A DNA stretch of 64,000 nt from Poronia punctata. Lineage: Eukaryota > Ascomycota > Sordariomycetes > Xylariales > Xylariaceae. Below the pieces are notes generated by a model, which ran no database searches, was not told the origin of the DNA, and was given only the letters and a program-made list of their open reading frames with translations. Below are positions 46,775 to 59,637 of the stretch, piece by piece (position 1 is the stretch's first letter; each line of letters starts with the position of its first letter). Location: assembly GCA_022579005.1 (NCBI GenBank), contig MU401558.1, forward strand, positions 1 to 64,000, written 5' to 3'. The position numbers and the translations under genes are program-made.

Positions 46775-48473
46775 ATGGCCGACGACGACCAAGCAGGAAA
46801 GCCCGGCGGGAAGGGGGCTGTTAAAATAGAAATGGGGAGTGGCCAGTCGCATATCTTATTAAGGGAAGACACAGACCCAGCTACGTTTCAGGAAGCAGTG
46901 TGGGGCCGCGTGTTTAACCGTAGGCGAGACCTAAGCCGGCTGCCTTCGGCCGTGGTACGAGCATCGTCCATTGCGTCCGTGAAACAGGCGGTAGCGATCG
47001 CTCACGCAATGGGACCCGGCACACGCGTCTCGGTACGTAGTGGCGGCCATAGCTGGGCGGCGTGGAGCGTGCGCCAGGACGCCGTCCTTGTCGACCTCGC
47101 TGCACTGAGACGTATGGTATACGACGAGGTGTCCGGGGTCGTCGCGTGCTCGCCCGGCATCACAGGGGAGGAGCTGAATGTGTTCCTAGCGGAGAAAGGG
47201 AAGATGTTTGCTGGAGGACATTGTCCTGATGTTGGGCTCGGCGGATTTTTGCTCCAAGGGGGCATGGGGTGGAACTGCAAGGTATGATTTAAGACAAGAT
47301 AAGAGACAGGGCACAGGGGTTAGCGTGTTCGTTGGCTGGCTGACACTTTGCAATCGGAAGAACTGGGGTTGGGCTTGTGAGTCTATAGTGGGTGTCGATG
47401 TTGTGACGGCGGATGGTAGGGAACTTCACTGTAGTGAAGTCGAAAATGTCGACTTGTTCTGGGCTGCCCGGGGTGCTGGGCCGGGTACGTGTTGCACTTT
47501 CAGGCCTATCGAGGATAAGCTCGTGACCTAGACGAATACCCACGTACGAGTAGTGACTGACGGGACTTAGGATTCCCGGCTATCGTTACGGAGTTCCAGC
47601 TCATGACGCGCCCACTTGTATCGATGTTCAGTTCAGCTTACCTATTCCGCGCGCAAGAGTGCCGCACCGCTTTGCGGTGGGTTATCGATGTGAGCCACCC
47701 CTACCAAGGTAACAAGCGCCGGTTAGGTAGCTGACGACAAGTTTCGTCCCCAGGTGGCGCCTACTGCAGACGCAGACACCGAAGTAGTATGCGTCGCAAA
47801 GCGATCGGAAAAGACACAGGACGTAGAGGTCATCGCAGGTTTCCTGACATTCAAACCGAACAAACAGCAAGCGCAAGAGGCCATGCGAGCCGCGCACGAT
47901 GGCCGGCCAGTCAGTGCAAAAATATTGGCGTTCTGTGAAGAGACAAATTTCGCAAACGAGTACCTCCGACAACGGGAAGAGCAACCTATGGGGTACCGGT
48001 TTTATAGTGACAACGTGTATGTCGCCAACGACGCCGACGTGCCAGAAGTGTTAGAGGAGGCCTTCACGTCGCTACCGAGCCAGAAGTCGTTTGCACTGTA
48101 CTTTGCCATGAACCCGACCTCGCGGCGCCCGTTGCCAAATATGGCGCACAGTCTACACTCGGACCATTACTTTTCCATGTACTCGATTTGGGTCGATGAA
48201 GATGGTCCGGACGGCGCGGGGGCACAGGAGTCACGCTGCCTAGCCTGGGTCCGCGACACCATGACGCACGTCGAGAGGCACAGCGTGGGCAGCTATCTGG
48301 GCGACGCCGACTTCAGGCACCGCACCACGCGGTTCTGGGGTCAGGAACAGGGCGACAGGCTACGGGCTATCAGGCAGGCGTGGGATCCCGACGGACGGAT
48401 CTGCGGCTACCTCGACGCCGACGATAGCACGGGTATCCAGGGGCTAACGAACGAATTTGGGTGGACGTCTTGA
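46775..48473 (+). CDS. BBE-like FAD-linked oxidase
   Basis: Four exons: 46775-47281, 47361-47484, 47571-47689 and 47754-48473, giving 489 residues with frame kept. The N-terminal FAD-binding type 4 domain contains VRSGGHSW; its His (about 92) is the usual 8-alpha-histidyl FAD attachment. GGHCPDVGLGG (Cys about 150) sits where bicovalent members carry the 6-S-cysteinyl link. Exons 2-3 encode NWGWACESIVGVDVVTADG and GFPAIVTEFQLMTRP. The C-terminus DGRICGYLD...TNEFGW matches the BBE substrate-domain ending. Such enzymes oxidise diverse small molecules (alkaloids, sugars, polyketides) with O2; the substrate here is unknown. There is no hydrophobic leader: the N-terminus is MADDDQAGKPGGKG, so unlike many family members this one looks intracellular. 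It is the last gene before the AT-rich block at 48731. Confidence 0.9.
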
Positions 48474-48730
48474 TCGATATTAAAATCAATTTATTAGTGA
48501 CAGCGGATAAGTATAGGTATCGACTATGTAGGTCGCGTGGAGCCAAGATATGGTCAATATACCTAGCACTGACGACTACGGAACCCAATATCAACCATTC
48601 AATGCGAGTATGGCCGGCATCTAATGAAGGGGTTATGGTTGGACGGGTCCGCCTTGGGTACCTTATCCATGGGTGATTGGTTATGCGGGTTTCCGGTTAT
48701 ATACTGTACCGGGAGATTGAAGGAATTTAC

Positions 48731-51700
48731 AATGGTTGTGAGCGTTGTAAAATGGCAATAAGCGTTGTAGATTTTATAGCTGTTGTAAATTTGACAACGG
48801 TTGTAGATTTGTATGTACTTTTTTAATTAAATTACTTGTAGGGGTACCTTAGATCTTGTTTTTTAAGAGGTTAGTAGATTTAGTAAAGAAAGTATACTAT
48901 ACTTGCTATAACTAGGCGCTATAACTTTATAAAAATATAATTAGTAGCAAAACTTTTTTATTTTAATAATTAATTACTTAAAAAGTTATATTTATACTAT
49001 TTAGCATTAAAACAATTAAATAATAAATTAATATAAAAATAAAAAAAATCTTTAAAGTAAAAAGGTAATAGTTATAAATGCTAATAAGCTAATTTATGCA
49101 ACCTTTACTAAAGTTTATTATAGTTTACTATAATCTTTAAACTAAGTTAATTTACTTAATATTTTTATTAAATACGGTTATATATAAGATAAAAAAAAAA
49201 AGCTTATTTTTATACCTTTGCTTTATAATAGACTTATAATATAGTTTTGTTAATAATACCTGGCTTATTAGCATTTAATATGCTAGAGTATTATTTTAAA
49301 AGGACTATTTTTAAAGTTTTTTAATTTAAATAATATATTAAAGGTTTTTTTTAATTTAAAAAATATATTAATAGTTTTATTTTTGCTATTATTTTTTTTA
49401 TTTAGTAAAAATTAGTATTAGCATTATTACTAAGTAGTATTATTGCTACTAATATTATAATAAGTTAAACGTTTAAGCTATTAAAAGGGTTTTTATACTT
49501 ATTATTGCGCTTATTGCTATTAAGCAGCAAGTTGTTGTTTTAATGCTTATTAAATTAAAATTTGTTAAATAAAGAGCATATTGTTACTAAACGCTAAAAA
49601 AAAAAAAGCGCTTTATAAAACTAAATAATATACTAGTAAAAAGTAAACCTTTATAATAACGCTATTATAAGACTAGTAGCTATAATAAACCTAGCAACTA
49701 TAAAATAGCTTATAACTAAAAAGTAGCTAGTATTTATAAAGTAATTAATAATAAAGCTACTAATAACTATAAAGTAATTAATAATAAAGCTGCTAATAAC
49801 TATATAAAATAAAGGTTTATATTTAAACTATGCTTTTTATAAATGTTAAATATAAATAAAGATTATATTAAAAAGCTTAAATAATAAGAAGTACTTTTTT
49901 AATTGCTATAGTTTTTATATTTTAATTATTTTAAAAATATATTATAAATATTTTTATTTTTAGCTAAAAGTTTAAGCAAATATTATTGTTATTATTTAGC
50001 TTAAGCACTAAAAAGAGGTAAATTAAAAATAATAGTACTTTTAAGGATTTAAAAGGCCTAACGTTTGCTAGTTGCTTTAATAAGCTAGGTTATATTTTTT
50101 TAAATAATATTGCTAAGCTTTATTTAGTTAAAATATTTAAAAGCGCTTAAAGCTTTAAAAGTATTGCTAACATTTTTATAATAATTTTTAGCTTTTTTTT
50201 AGTTTTTTATACTATGTTTTTAAGTAATAAATAAGCTATTAAAGTTTTTATTGTATTAATGCTTAATAAGATATACTTTTTTTACTACTATTAATATAGT
50301 ATAAGCAATAACTTTAAAGTAATAAAAAAAAAAATTTGTTTTATTATTATATATTGCTTTATAGTTAATAACTAGCTAGATATAGCAAAATATAGTTTTA
50401 AAAATATTAGCATTTTTAAGTTAAACATATATTTATTTTTTTATTTTTATTTTAATAGTAAAAGTATTATAGCTTTTAGTAGGGTTAATAAAAAAGTGCT
50501 TTTAGCTAAAGTTGCAATACTAGTTTATAGCAATTTTTTAAAAAACTTTATATTAGTATTAAATTATTTATTTTTAATAAAAGTTAAATTATTTATATAG
50601 GTGCTAACTTAAAAGATTTTATATTTAAATATTTAATAAATATTAAAAGTATAGTTATAGTAGTTATTAAAAGTTTAAAAGTTTGTATTTATATTAAAAA
50701 ACAGCGTTTTAAAAAGCAAGCAAGTAAGTTTGCTTAAAAAATAAACTAAAATTATTTTATAAACTTTATAGTTAATAATTAGCTTAAACTTTTTAATAAT
50801 ATTTAAACTAAGTAAATTTAAGTTAGCTATTTAAGCATAAATAATATAAAGCGTATTAATATTTATAACTTTTATAAATAATTTATAATAAAAGAAAAAA
50901 AAAGCGTTAAAATATATATTTTTAATGCTATAATTAGTTTTTTTAAAACTTTTAAACATAGTACTACTTTATATAGGCATAGTAAGTAAACGTAAGGTGT
51001 AAAAAAAGTTAAATTTATTATTATAAGCTATTATAGTAGCAAGTAAGTTAATATTGCTAATAGTAGTACTAGTAGTACTAGTAGTAGCAAAGTTAGCAAG
51101 TATAAAAAGCTATATTATTTTAAGCATAAGCTAAAACTAAAAATATTATAAATATTACTATTAAAAATAAAAAATATAAAGCTTTTATTTGCTTAAAATT
51201 ATTAAAGCTTATATAGCTAACTAGATTATAAGCGTAAATAAGTTTAAGTAAAGTAGCAGCTAAGCAAAAGATTTTAATTTAAAGTAATTTAGTTATATTT
51301 TAAGTTAATATTAAAAGGCCTAAGCTAAAAACTAAAAAAAGCACTAGCATTTGTTTAATAAAAGCTTAAAGGTTGTTTAGTAGCAGGTTGTAGCTAGTAT
51401 TACTGCTATAGTTTTTTTTTATAGTTAATATTGCTTTAATATTTATTAAAATTAAGCTAAAAGTAGATATTGTATATATATTATTATTAAAATATGCGTA
51501 TAGCATTTTTAATAATAGTAAAATTATATTTACTTTAATATATAAGCATGCAGGCTTAAAAGTTTAAAGCAGTATTAGCAAAAAAACTATAATAAAAAAA
51601 TAGTAAATATTGTAAGCACAAAGTAAAGTAAAAATAAAAAGAAATAAATAAAAAAGTTAAAAAAAAAAGGAAGCAAAATAGAAAATTTTCTTAGTATTTG

Positions 51701-54700
51701 TGCTTAATAGTTAAAAATGTTAGTATAAAGGTATAAAGGTATATACTTATAACTACTAGCAGCAATAATAATATATACTAATAATAAAGTACTTATTAGC
51801 TTAATAAAATATTAATAAGATTTTTATTAACTTTAATAAAACCTTTATTAAGCAAATATTTAAAATAAAGTATTAAAAGTTTTTGTTAAAAATAGACTAT
51901 TAAATAGTTGTTATAAGTTATTCTTTTTTTATTTTATATATATTTAAAAAGCATATATGCTTTTAACTTTTACGTTACTATAAAAATCTTTTTTAAATAA
52001 AGTAATAAGCAGATATATTTTTACAATGCTGCGCTATATAGGTTAACTTTTTAAATAAAAGCAATAGATTAATAGTACTGCTTATAACAATAACGTACTA
52101 AGTTTTTAAGCTAATAATGTTATTATAAGTAACCTTTTTAAAGAACCTAGCAACAATAGACTTATTAATAATAAACTTATTAATAATAGATCTTAAGACG
52201 TAGATATACTTTTTAAAAATATACTTAAAAAAATAGAAATAAGCTTAATTAAGCTTAACAATTTTTTTGTAGTAGATTTTAATAACAACAAAAGTAAGTA
52301 ATAAATAAATGTAAATATTTAATATTATTGTTTTTTAATACGTGTACTTTAAAACTTATTAATATTAAAGCTATATAAACTAATTTTGTTAAAGCGTTTA
52401 ACTAAACTATATAAGCAGCGCTTTTATATAATAAACTTTTAAATATACTAAAATATAAAAATATTATTAAAGCTAATTTTTTACTATTTATTAACTTTAT
52501 AGCTAATACTAAGGCTAGCTTTACTTTTAAAAATATTTTTAAAGGCATTAAACAAAAAAAAATAAAGGAGGCCTTTTTGCGTTTTATTTTTAAACTTTAA
52601 CCTAAGCTAAAAAAAAACGTTAATAACTTTTTAAAACTAATATTAAATATATATTAAAACTAATATCTTAAAATCTTATAATTTAAAAAAGCACTAACTA
52701 CTTTTATTAAGCTTACTAATATAAGCTATTAAAACTATGCCTTTTTAGTAAACGTTTTTTAGCTTATTTCTAGATTTAATAGTAATATATATTTACTTAT
52801 AGCTAGTTTGCTTAAATAGCTATTAACGCTTAAAAATTAATTACGCTGTTGCTTGCTTTTAATAAAAATAAAAAAGGCAAATATTTTTTTTAACGTTATA
52901 AAGCTTTTTATATTGCCTTTTAAAATAAAGGCTAAAAAACGCAAAAAGATCTAGGCTTTTAAACTAAAGCTTGCTAAGCACCGTAGTAAAATTAAAAGTA
53001 AAAAAAAAAGAAAAAAAAAAGGTTTATTTAATTAAAACCTCTTTATTGCTGCTAAGCTTAAGCTGCTAGCAAAAGACCTTTTTAAAGTTATAATAAAGTT
53101 AACATTTTTTAACTTTATATTAGTTTTTAAAAATATTATTATATTAAATATTATTAAAAACTTGTATTTTAAACCTAGTTAATTTATAAATAATCTTATA
53201 AAACTATATAAGTTAAATTTCTAGCTTTTTTTAGTTTATATGTCTTTTAGTATTTATTTTTATATTTTAATAAATAAAAAGCTTGCTAAACTTGCTATAT
53301 TTTTATTTAAGTTTATTTATTATTAGTATTTTAATAAAAATTGCTATTATAATATAATTTTAAAAGATAATAAAAACATTAGCTTAATTTATATTAACTA
53401 TATTACTAGCTTTAAATATAATAAAAAAAGTAACTATTTTATTACTTAAAATTTTAATTTTATACTAATTTTTTAAATTTAGCTAGCATTGCTTTTTAAT
53501 TAAAATAAAGCAGTTTGCAACTTTTTTTAAAACAATAACAAGCTTGTATTAACTTTTAAAGTAATTTATATTATAAAAAATAAAGCTTTTAGCTATGCAA
53601 ATTAATATGTTTTTTTTAATAGCTATTAAAGTAAGGATTTTTTTAGCCTTTTAACTTAAGTTGTTTTATTTTAAAAAAAGCGTAAACTGTTGCCTTATTT
53701 AAAGTATATTAAAGTTAATACTTTTTAAGTTTATAGCTAAGAGTTTTATATTATATATTATATTATTATTAAAAACAAAGTAGTTTTTATTTGCTACATA
53801 TACCTTTTTTGCGCTAAGCTTAAACTAAACGTATATAGCTAAAAGCTATATGCTTAAAAATAGGATTTAATTATTAAAGGTACTTTACTTATATTATTTT
53901 TTTTTATATTAATATTTATTAACAGTTTTAGTATATATTATAACTTATATTAGTTTTTTATAAGTTTTTATATTATATTAGCTGCTTTTATAGCAAATAA
54001 GCAGTTGCGTTTAAAAAATATTTTTTTTATTATGCTTAGGTTATATGCTTTTAATTTTAGCAATGTTATTGTAGTACTAAAAATAATAGTATATGCAAAT
54101 TATGGTATTATAAAGGAAATATATGGCTAGAATACTTAAATATATGCGTTTATAATAGCATATATTAGGAATATGCTATAGTAAGCTAAAAATAGTAGTT
54201 TTAAAGGCCTTTGTATTACTAAATACTGCTATTTTTATAACATTATAGTAATAGCAAAGCAAGCTATATTTAACTTTAATATTTTTTTTAATATTAACTT
54301 TATAATAAATAGCTGCTTTTATAACTAAATGCTATAAATATAATATATAATAAAAGGACTTAAGTTTAAAGCTGCTAGGGAAGTATATAGTAAGCAGTAA
54401 AGTATTAGTAATGTAAAACTTTTACTTGTTATGATCTTTTTAGCATTAAACTTAGTTATAACTTATTTTATTAATTTAGCTTACTTAAAGTTTAATAGTT
54501 TAAGCAACTTAGCGCATTATTTTTTACGTAATAAAATATTAACTAAAAACGCTATAATAAAGTATGCTTTTTAACTTTATATATTTTTATTTTTTTTAAG
54601 TTAGCAACAACTTTAATTTTTAATTTATTATTTTATAAGTTATAATATATTTTTTATATAATATAGTTACTAGTTATACTTTTTTTTTTTTGCTAGTAAA

Positions 54701-57107
54701 TAAAGCTTAAATATATTTAGCTACGCTTTTATAATAAAGCTAAAGCACGCGTTTTTAATAAAAAGACTATAACTTTAATTATTAAAGCATATATAGCTAT
54801 TACTAAAAGCAACATACTACTTATAAGCTATAGTATTTTTTTAAAAAAACAAAAAAATATAAAAGCGCTAATTTATTAAGCTAAATATATATTTAATTGT
54901 TTAGCTATTATAGTAGCTGCTTTTAAAAAAAAGTTTTATATTGCCTTTATTATTAAAATAATAATGCGTATAAAAAGTGTTTTTTTTAATATAAGTAATA
55001 AAAGCTTTACTTTTTAGTTTATTAACAATATTTTACGTTTTAATATTTATATTGCTATTTATTTTTTAGTTATTATAAAAAAATATAGCTTGCTAATTAA
55101 TATAAACACGTTTATAAAAAAAAACTTTTATAAGTAAGTTTAAATCTTGTTTTTTTTAAGTTTATTAGCAATTTAAAAGTTATTTTATAGCTAAATTTAA
55201 AAGTTTAATAAGGCAAACATTAAAAAAGTAAAAAGGTTTACGCAGCTTTTTATTTAAAAGCGAAGCAATAACGCTTTTTTTGCTATTAAGTTAAACGCGG
55301 TTAATTAGCTAATTAAAGCGTAAAATTAAGGTCTAGTTGCTTTTCTTTTTTATTAAACTATTTTTAAATTAAAAAATTTCTTTTGTTTTATTTTTTTAAT
55401 TTATTTTTATATAGTTAATTAATTATATACTAACGTAAACATAATAAATAGTTTAAAGACTGCGTTTTTAGCTCTAACTACTTAAATATTAAGCATATTT
55501 TTTTAATAAAAATAAATTTTTAAAAAACGGTATAATTAGTATTGCGTAGTACGTTTGCATATAATAACTTTAAGCTAACCTTAAAAATAAACAAGCTATA
55601 TTAAAAGTGTTTTTTTTTTTTTTTAAAAAGTTTTTTTGCATATAAATTAAGCTAATATTTAAAACGATAATAATTATAAGCTTAATATTAGCATGTTTGC
55701 TAATAACTAGCATATAAATTTAACTATAATTAATTGCTTTCTAACTAAAAAAGTAATAAAACACTATTACAATATTAATAGTAAAAAGAAACTACTACTT
55801 TATAAAAATATTAATATTATAAATATATAGTTAAAAAAATTATAAGTGTTTTATTATTTTAACTATAGCAAAGGTATTAGCTATCTTTTTTTTTTTAAAA
55901 ACTAAGTTATATAGTAAAGCTAAAAGTTTAGGTTTACTTATAAGTAAGTTTAACTTTATATATTTTTGCATATTTTTATATTTTATATTAGCAAACTTAA
56001 ACTTTAATGCTTTGCGTTTAGTTATAAAAGTATAAAAAGTATATTTACTGTTTAAAATAATTACTTTATAGTATATTATTATACTTAAGTATATATTAGT
56101 TGCTAGTTTTGCTAATATATATAATATATATAAAAAATTTAGTAATTGCTTTACTTTTAATATTAGTTAGTATATAAAGTATATTTAAAAGCGTTAAAAC
56201 TATATTAAATGTATTAACTACATTATATTGTTTAAAAACTATAATAATAGCTATATTTTTATTATTTTTAGCTTAATAAAGCGTACTAGCTAGCGTAATA
56301 AGCTTTTTAACCTAGAGATTTATTAATAAATAAATAAAGCTATTATTATTAGCATTTTTGTAATTAGCTTTAAAAAGCTTTATATAATCGCTATTAATAA
56401 TAAAGTTGTATTAGTTAACTAAAACCTTTACTATTTTTAATTAATATGTTTTACTAATAACAACATTAATGTTTACGATTTTATGTGCTACTGCTAATTA
56501 ACTTTTAAAGGTTACGTTAAAAAAAGGGAATAAGAGCTTAGATTTAGCAAAAACTAAAAAAGTAGCATAGCTGTTTTTAAATTTATATATAAACTATATA
56601 TTACTTTATTAACTTTAATACTTGCTATTTTTTGCTTTTGCTTTAGCATTGCTATAATGTTTTATTATAAATAATATTTTAACATAGCGCAGTATAAGTG
56701 TTTATATTTTATAAATAAAACTGATAGTTTTTAAAAAGCATTAGCTAAAAAGTAAATAAAAAAATAGGAAATAGTATAAGCAAATAGTATATGTATAGGA
56801 TTTTTAATATATTTTATATATTACATTATTTTTAAAGTTTAAAGCAGCAAATATATGCAAATTATATTTTATATTAATTATTATAATTAGTAGCAAAGTA
56901 TTTTGTTTTAAAAATAAAATAGTAAATTAATTAAACTAAAAAGTAAACTATAAAGCAAGCGCTATAATTATAGTAAGCTAAGCGCTAAAAATATAGCGCT
57001 TGTTTAAAAAACCTTAGCTTATAACGCTTATAAAATTTATAACGCTTATAAATTTTACTAATACTAAAAAGTCTATAAGCATTATAGATTTTACAAGCGT
57101 TATAACT
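48731..57107. mobile_element. 8.4-kb AT-rich RIP-degraded block, probable dead transposon
   Basis: The block is overwhelmingly A/T, saturated with TAA/TAG stops in every frame, and has no ORF of 60 codons. Its edges are abrupt. The left edge has at least four GTTGTA-type repeats (for example AGCGTTGTAAAATGG and AGCGTTGTAGATTTT, 48731-48812). The right edge has the same motif in inverted orientation and more mutated (GCGTTATAAATTTTATAAGCG on the minus strand, 57000-57107). GCGTTGTA against GCGTTATA is the G-to-A change RIP would make. This inverted, multi-copy end structure suggests one large DNA transposon or a nested set. The coding content is destroyed, so no superfamily can be named. No target-site duplication is visible. 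Confidence 0.7.
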
Positions 57108-59637
57108 ACCTAGCTTCTCTCGCAGCAGTATGTATGTTCTAACCTAAGGTACTACCCACTATGATAATACGCATGCCTTGTTGTCGGCGTTACTACCTTC
57201 TTTGCTTCTAACGGTGAAAAATTACTGGACAAGGCAGTACGAGAAGGTATGTATTAGGCAGTTTTGTTGGAAGGCACGATTAAATGCCGTAGCAGCAGTG
57301 GCAATGGTAACGTTAGCGATGACCACGAAGTAGCGAAATATTGATGAAAAGAAGCAAAAGAAGAAAAGGCATAGGCTTGGATGTTGGGAGGGAAGAAAAG
57401 AAAGTGAGAGGAACGTATGAGGAGATAGATTGGTTTTGGTTAATAAGGAGGCAGAACTTAGAAGCAACGGATCGGCAATATCTGCCGAAATTCCCCCAAC
57501 CCGCCTTTCAATGTCGGCAAGTCAAATAGGTGCAACAAGACATGCAACCGCAACCGAGCTTGGAAAACCATAGGCGAAACCAAGTCACACGCCACATTTC
57601 CTATGCTGTCGTGTTACTCATGAGGTTCGGCACTTGCCTTCTATTGTTCCTTCCCTCCATTTTTATTTTCTACTAGCTATACAGACCATGCAGGTAACAA
57701 GGGGACTGTGTAGGAAACTACATCCCATCTTGCCTTTCGAAAATGTCATCAGTGACCTATCTGACGTTGCTTACCTTACGTTGGTATTATCATCGTGATA
57801 CTCCACTTACAGAACCCCTGGTCACAGCAAAATCAACCTGGGTAGGGATGGTGCGGTATCTCTCCTGCGACGGTAGATATTGCGGCGACAGAGATACATA
57901 CAGTGGCCTAATGTGTGTGGCTCTCTATTTGCACGAGATAACGGGGAGCAACCGGTAGAAACCTCGTTACACGTACGAGTATTGTTATCGACCATGGGGT
58001 GGTTGTGGTTTTCAACCCTTGTACCAGTAAAGGGTTTTAGAGTCTCTCCATCACTGTCACCGTCACTTCGCTATGTCGCCCTTCTGATTGAAGTCCGTAG
58101 TACATACTCGGTAGGTATCTACTTGTAATGTAGGTGTAATTGTAATACATACCGAAGTGCGTATGTTTTGCAGATCAGGTAAGGAAGTTACGAGTAGCAG
58201 TGTAGCAATGATATCCCGAAAACTGCCCGATAATCAGAATCCCAAGTCGGTAGAACTTGTCCCTGACAGCACCACCATTCATGAGCCAGGTGCTGGGGTT
58301 GTAGTGGACCTTTGAAGCTCAGAAGCCACTAAAATGCGTAGTGTCATAGCATTTGTTCTTCCTGGCCAATGAAGCAACGTTCCAGGGACGATTAGATGGG
58401 TCTCACATCTGCCGAATCTCTACTAACAACCTCGTTACTCAGCCCCATCTCCCCAAAATCCACCGGCCATTGCCAAGGCAATCAAGATCGCCATCTCGCA
58501 GGTATTCCCGTCACCATACCGGGTCAAATGGCTCAACCACCCGAGGCCGTTTCACTCCAACGCCTCATAACTGTGGGAATAGACAGCCGTGAATGAACCC
58601 GCCTTGTCCCGCCCAGTCTCGGGGCGTCCGAGCTAAGTTCGCCATGCAAAATGTGAGGGGAACTTGGCACGAGATGGTAAGCCAAGATCCCGCATTTCAA
58701 AGGAGTCAGCAAGGGATTATGGGCGAGAAGGCGCTCGAGACTTGACCTCAATCGATAGTCAGTTAATATAATGGCGGCTAGAGAGAGGGGCTAGGTTCCA
58801 CAGAGATACCATGTGGCCATGCTACCTTGCGTCTATCGGCAAATCTCGTGCTTCGAGGATGCAGATTCATCCGCGCGGTTGTTGCTGCTTCCCATGGTCC
58901 GTTGCCGTGTTCAGGGGTCACCGTACACCCCACGGCTGGTCTTGATGGTCCACGTACCACATGCCGGCACGAGGAAGATTATCGGGTTCCCAGCATAAGC
59001 TCTCCGCGTTGTATGCCACACACCACCCGTACCAATGGATATGGAGAGAAGGCTGGCTGTGCCATTTTTCCTACAACGTACCCGTGGATTTAATGCCTGC
59101 TGTTGTTGATATGCATATGCCCCTCCTAGTTTTTATGTTGCCTATCAGACTACCGGAGAGAGAACCCCTCCCATGGATAAGCTGAATGATAGGTAAGACA
59201 AGAATTAACTCGAAGGGGTTTGCATTTACCAATTAGCTACGTGTATCCGGCACACAGTACACAGTACACACGACCTTTCGTAACGAAACGTATACTACGC
59301 AGCTGAAGGAAGCCTCTAGTGGTCTTGGAATATCTCGCCCTAAAACTAAGAACAACCCCAAACAGCCTTGCCGACCGCCACAAGCCGGGGGAGTCGGGGA
59401 CTCTAGGACCCATTTGTTCCTTTTGCCCACTTCGCCTATGGACATCGTTGGTGGATAACCTATGACTATATATCTATAACGAGCTCTCGGTCCTGTTATT
59501 CCGTCGGCGAGGTAATTTCAAAGCTTTGGGTGTACTCTTCGAATTTCTTACGTCAAGGACCTGGCCGCACACAGAACCACATCTAGTGACCGAGAATCGA
59601 ACGACGTTTCGCCGACTAATAGCACGTACTTGGGAAG
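57108..59637. other. Intergenic region, no gene recognised
   Basis: About 2.5 kb of normal base composition between the AT-rich block and the P450. Open frames are short with no family resemblance. Octamers TACGAGTA lie near 57972 and 58187. A TATATATCTAT stretch near 59468 lies about 170 bases upstream of the P450 start and could be its TATA element. Confidence 0.55.
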
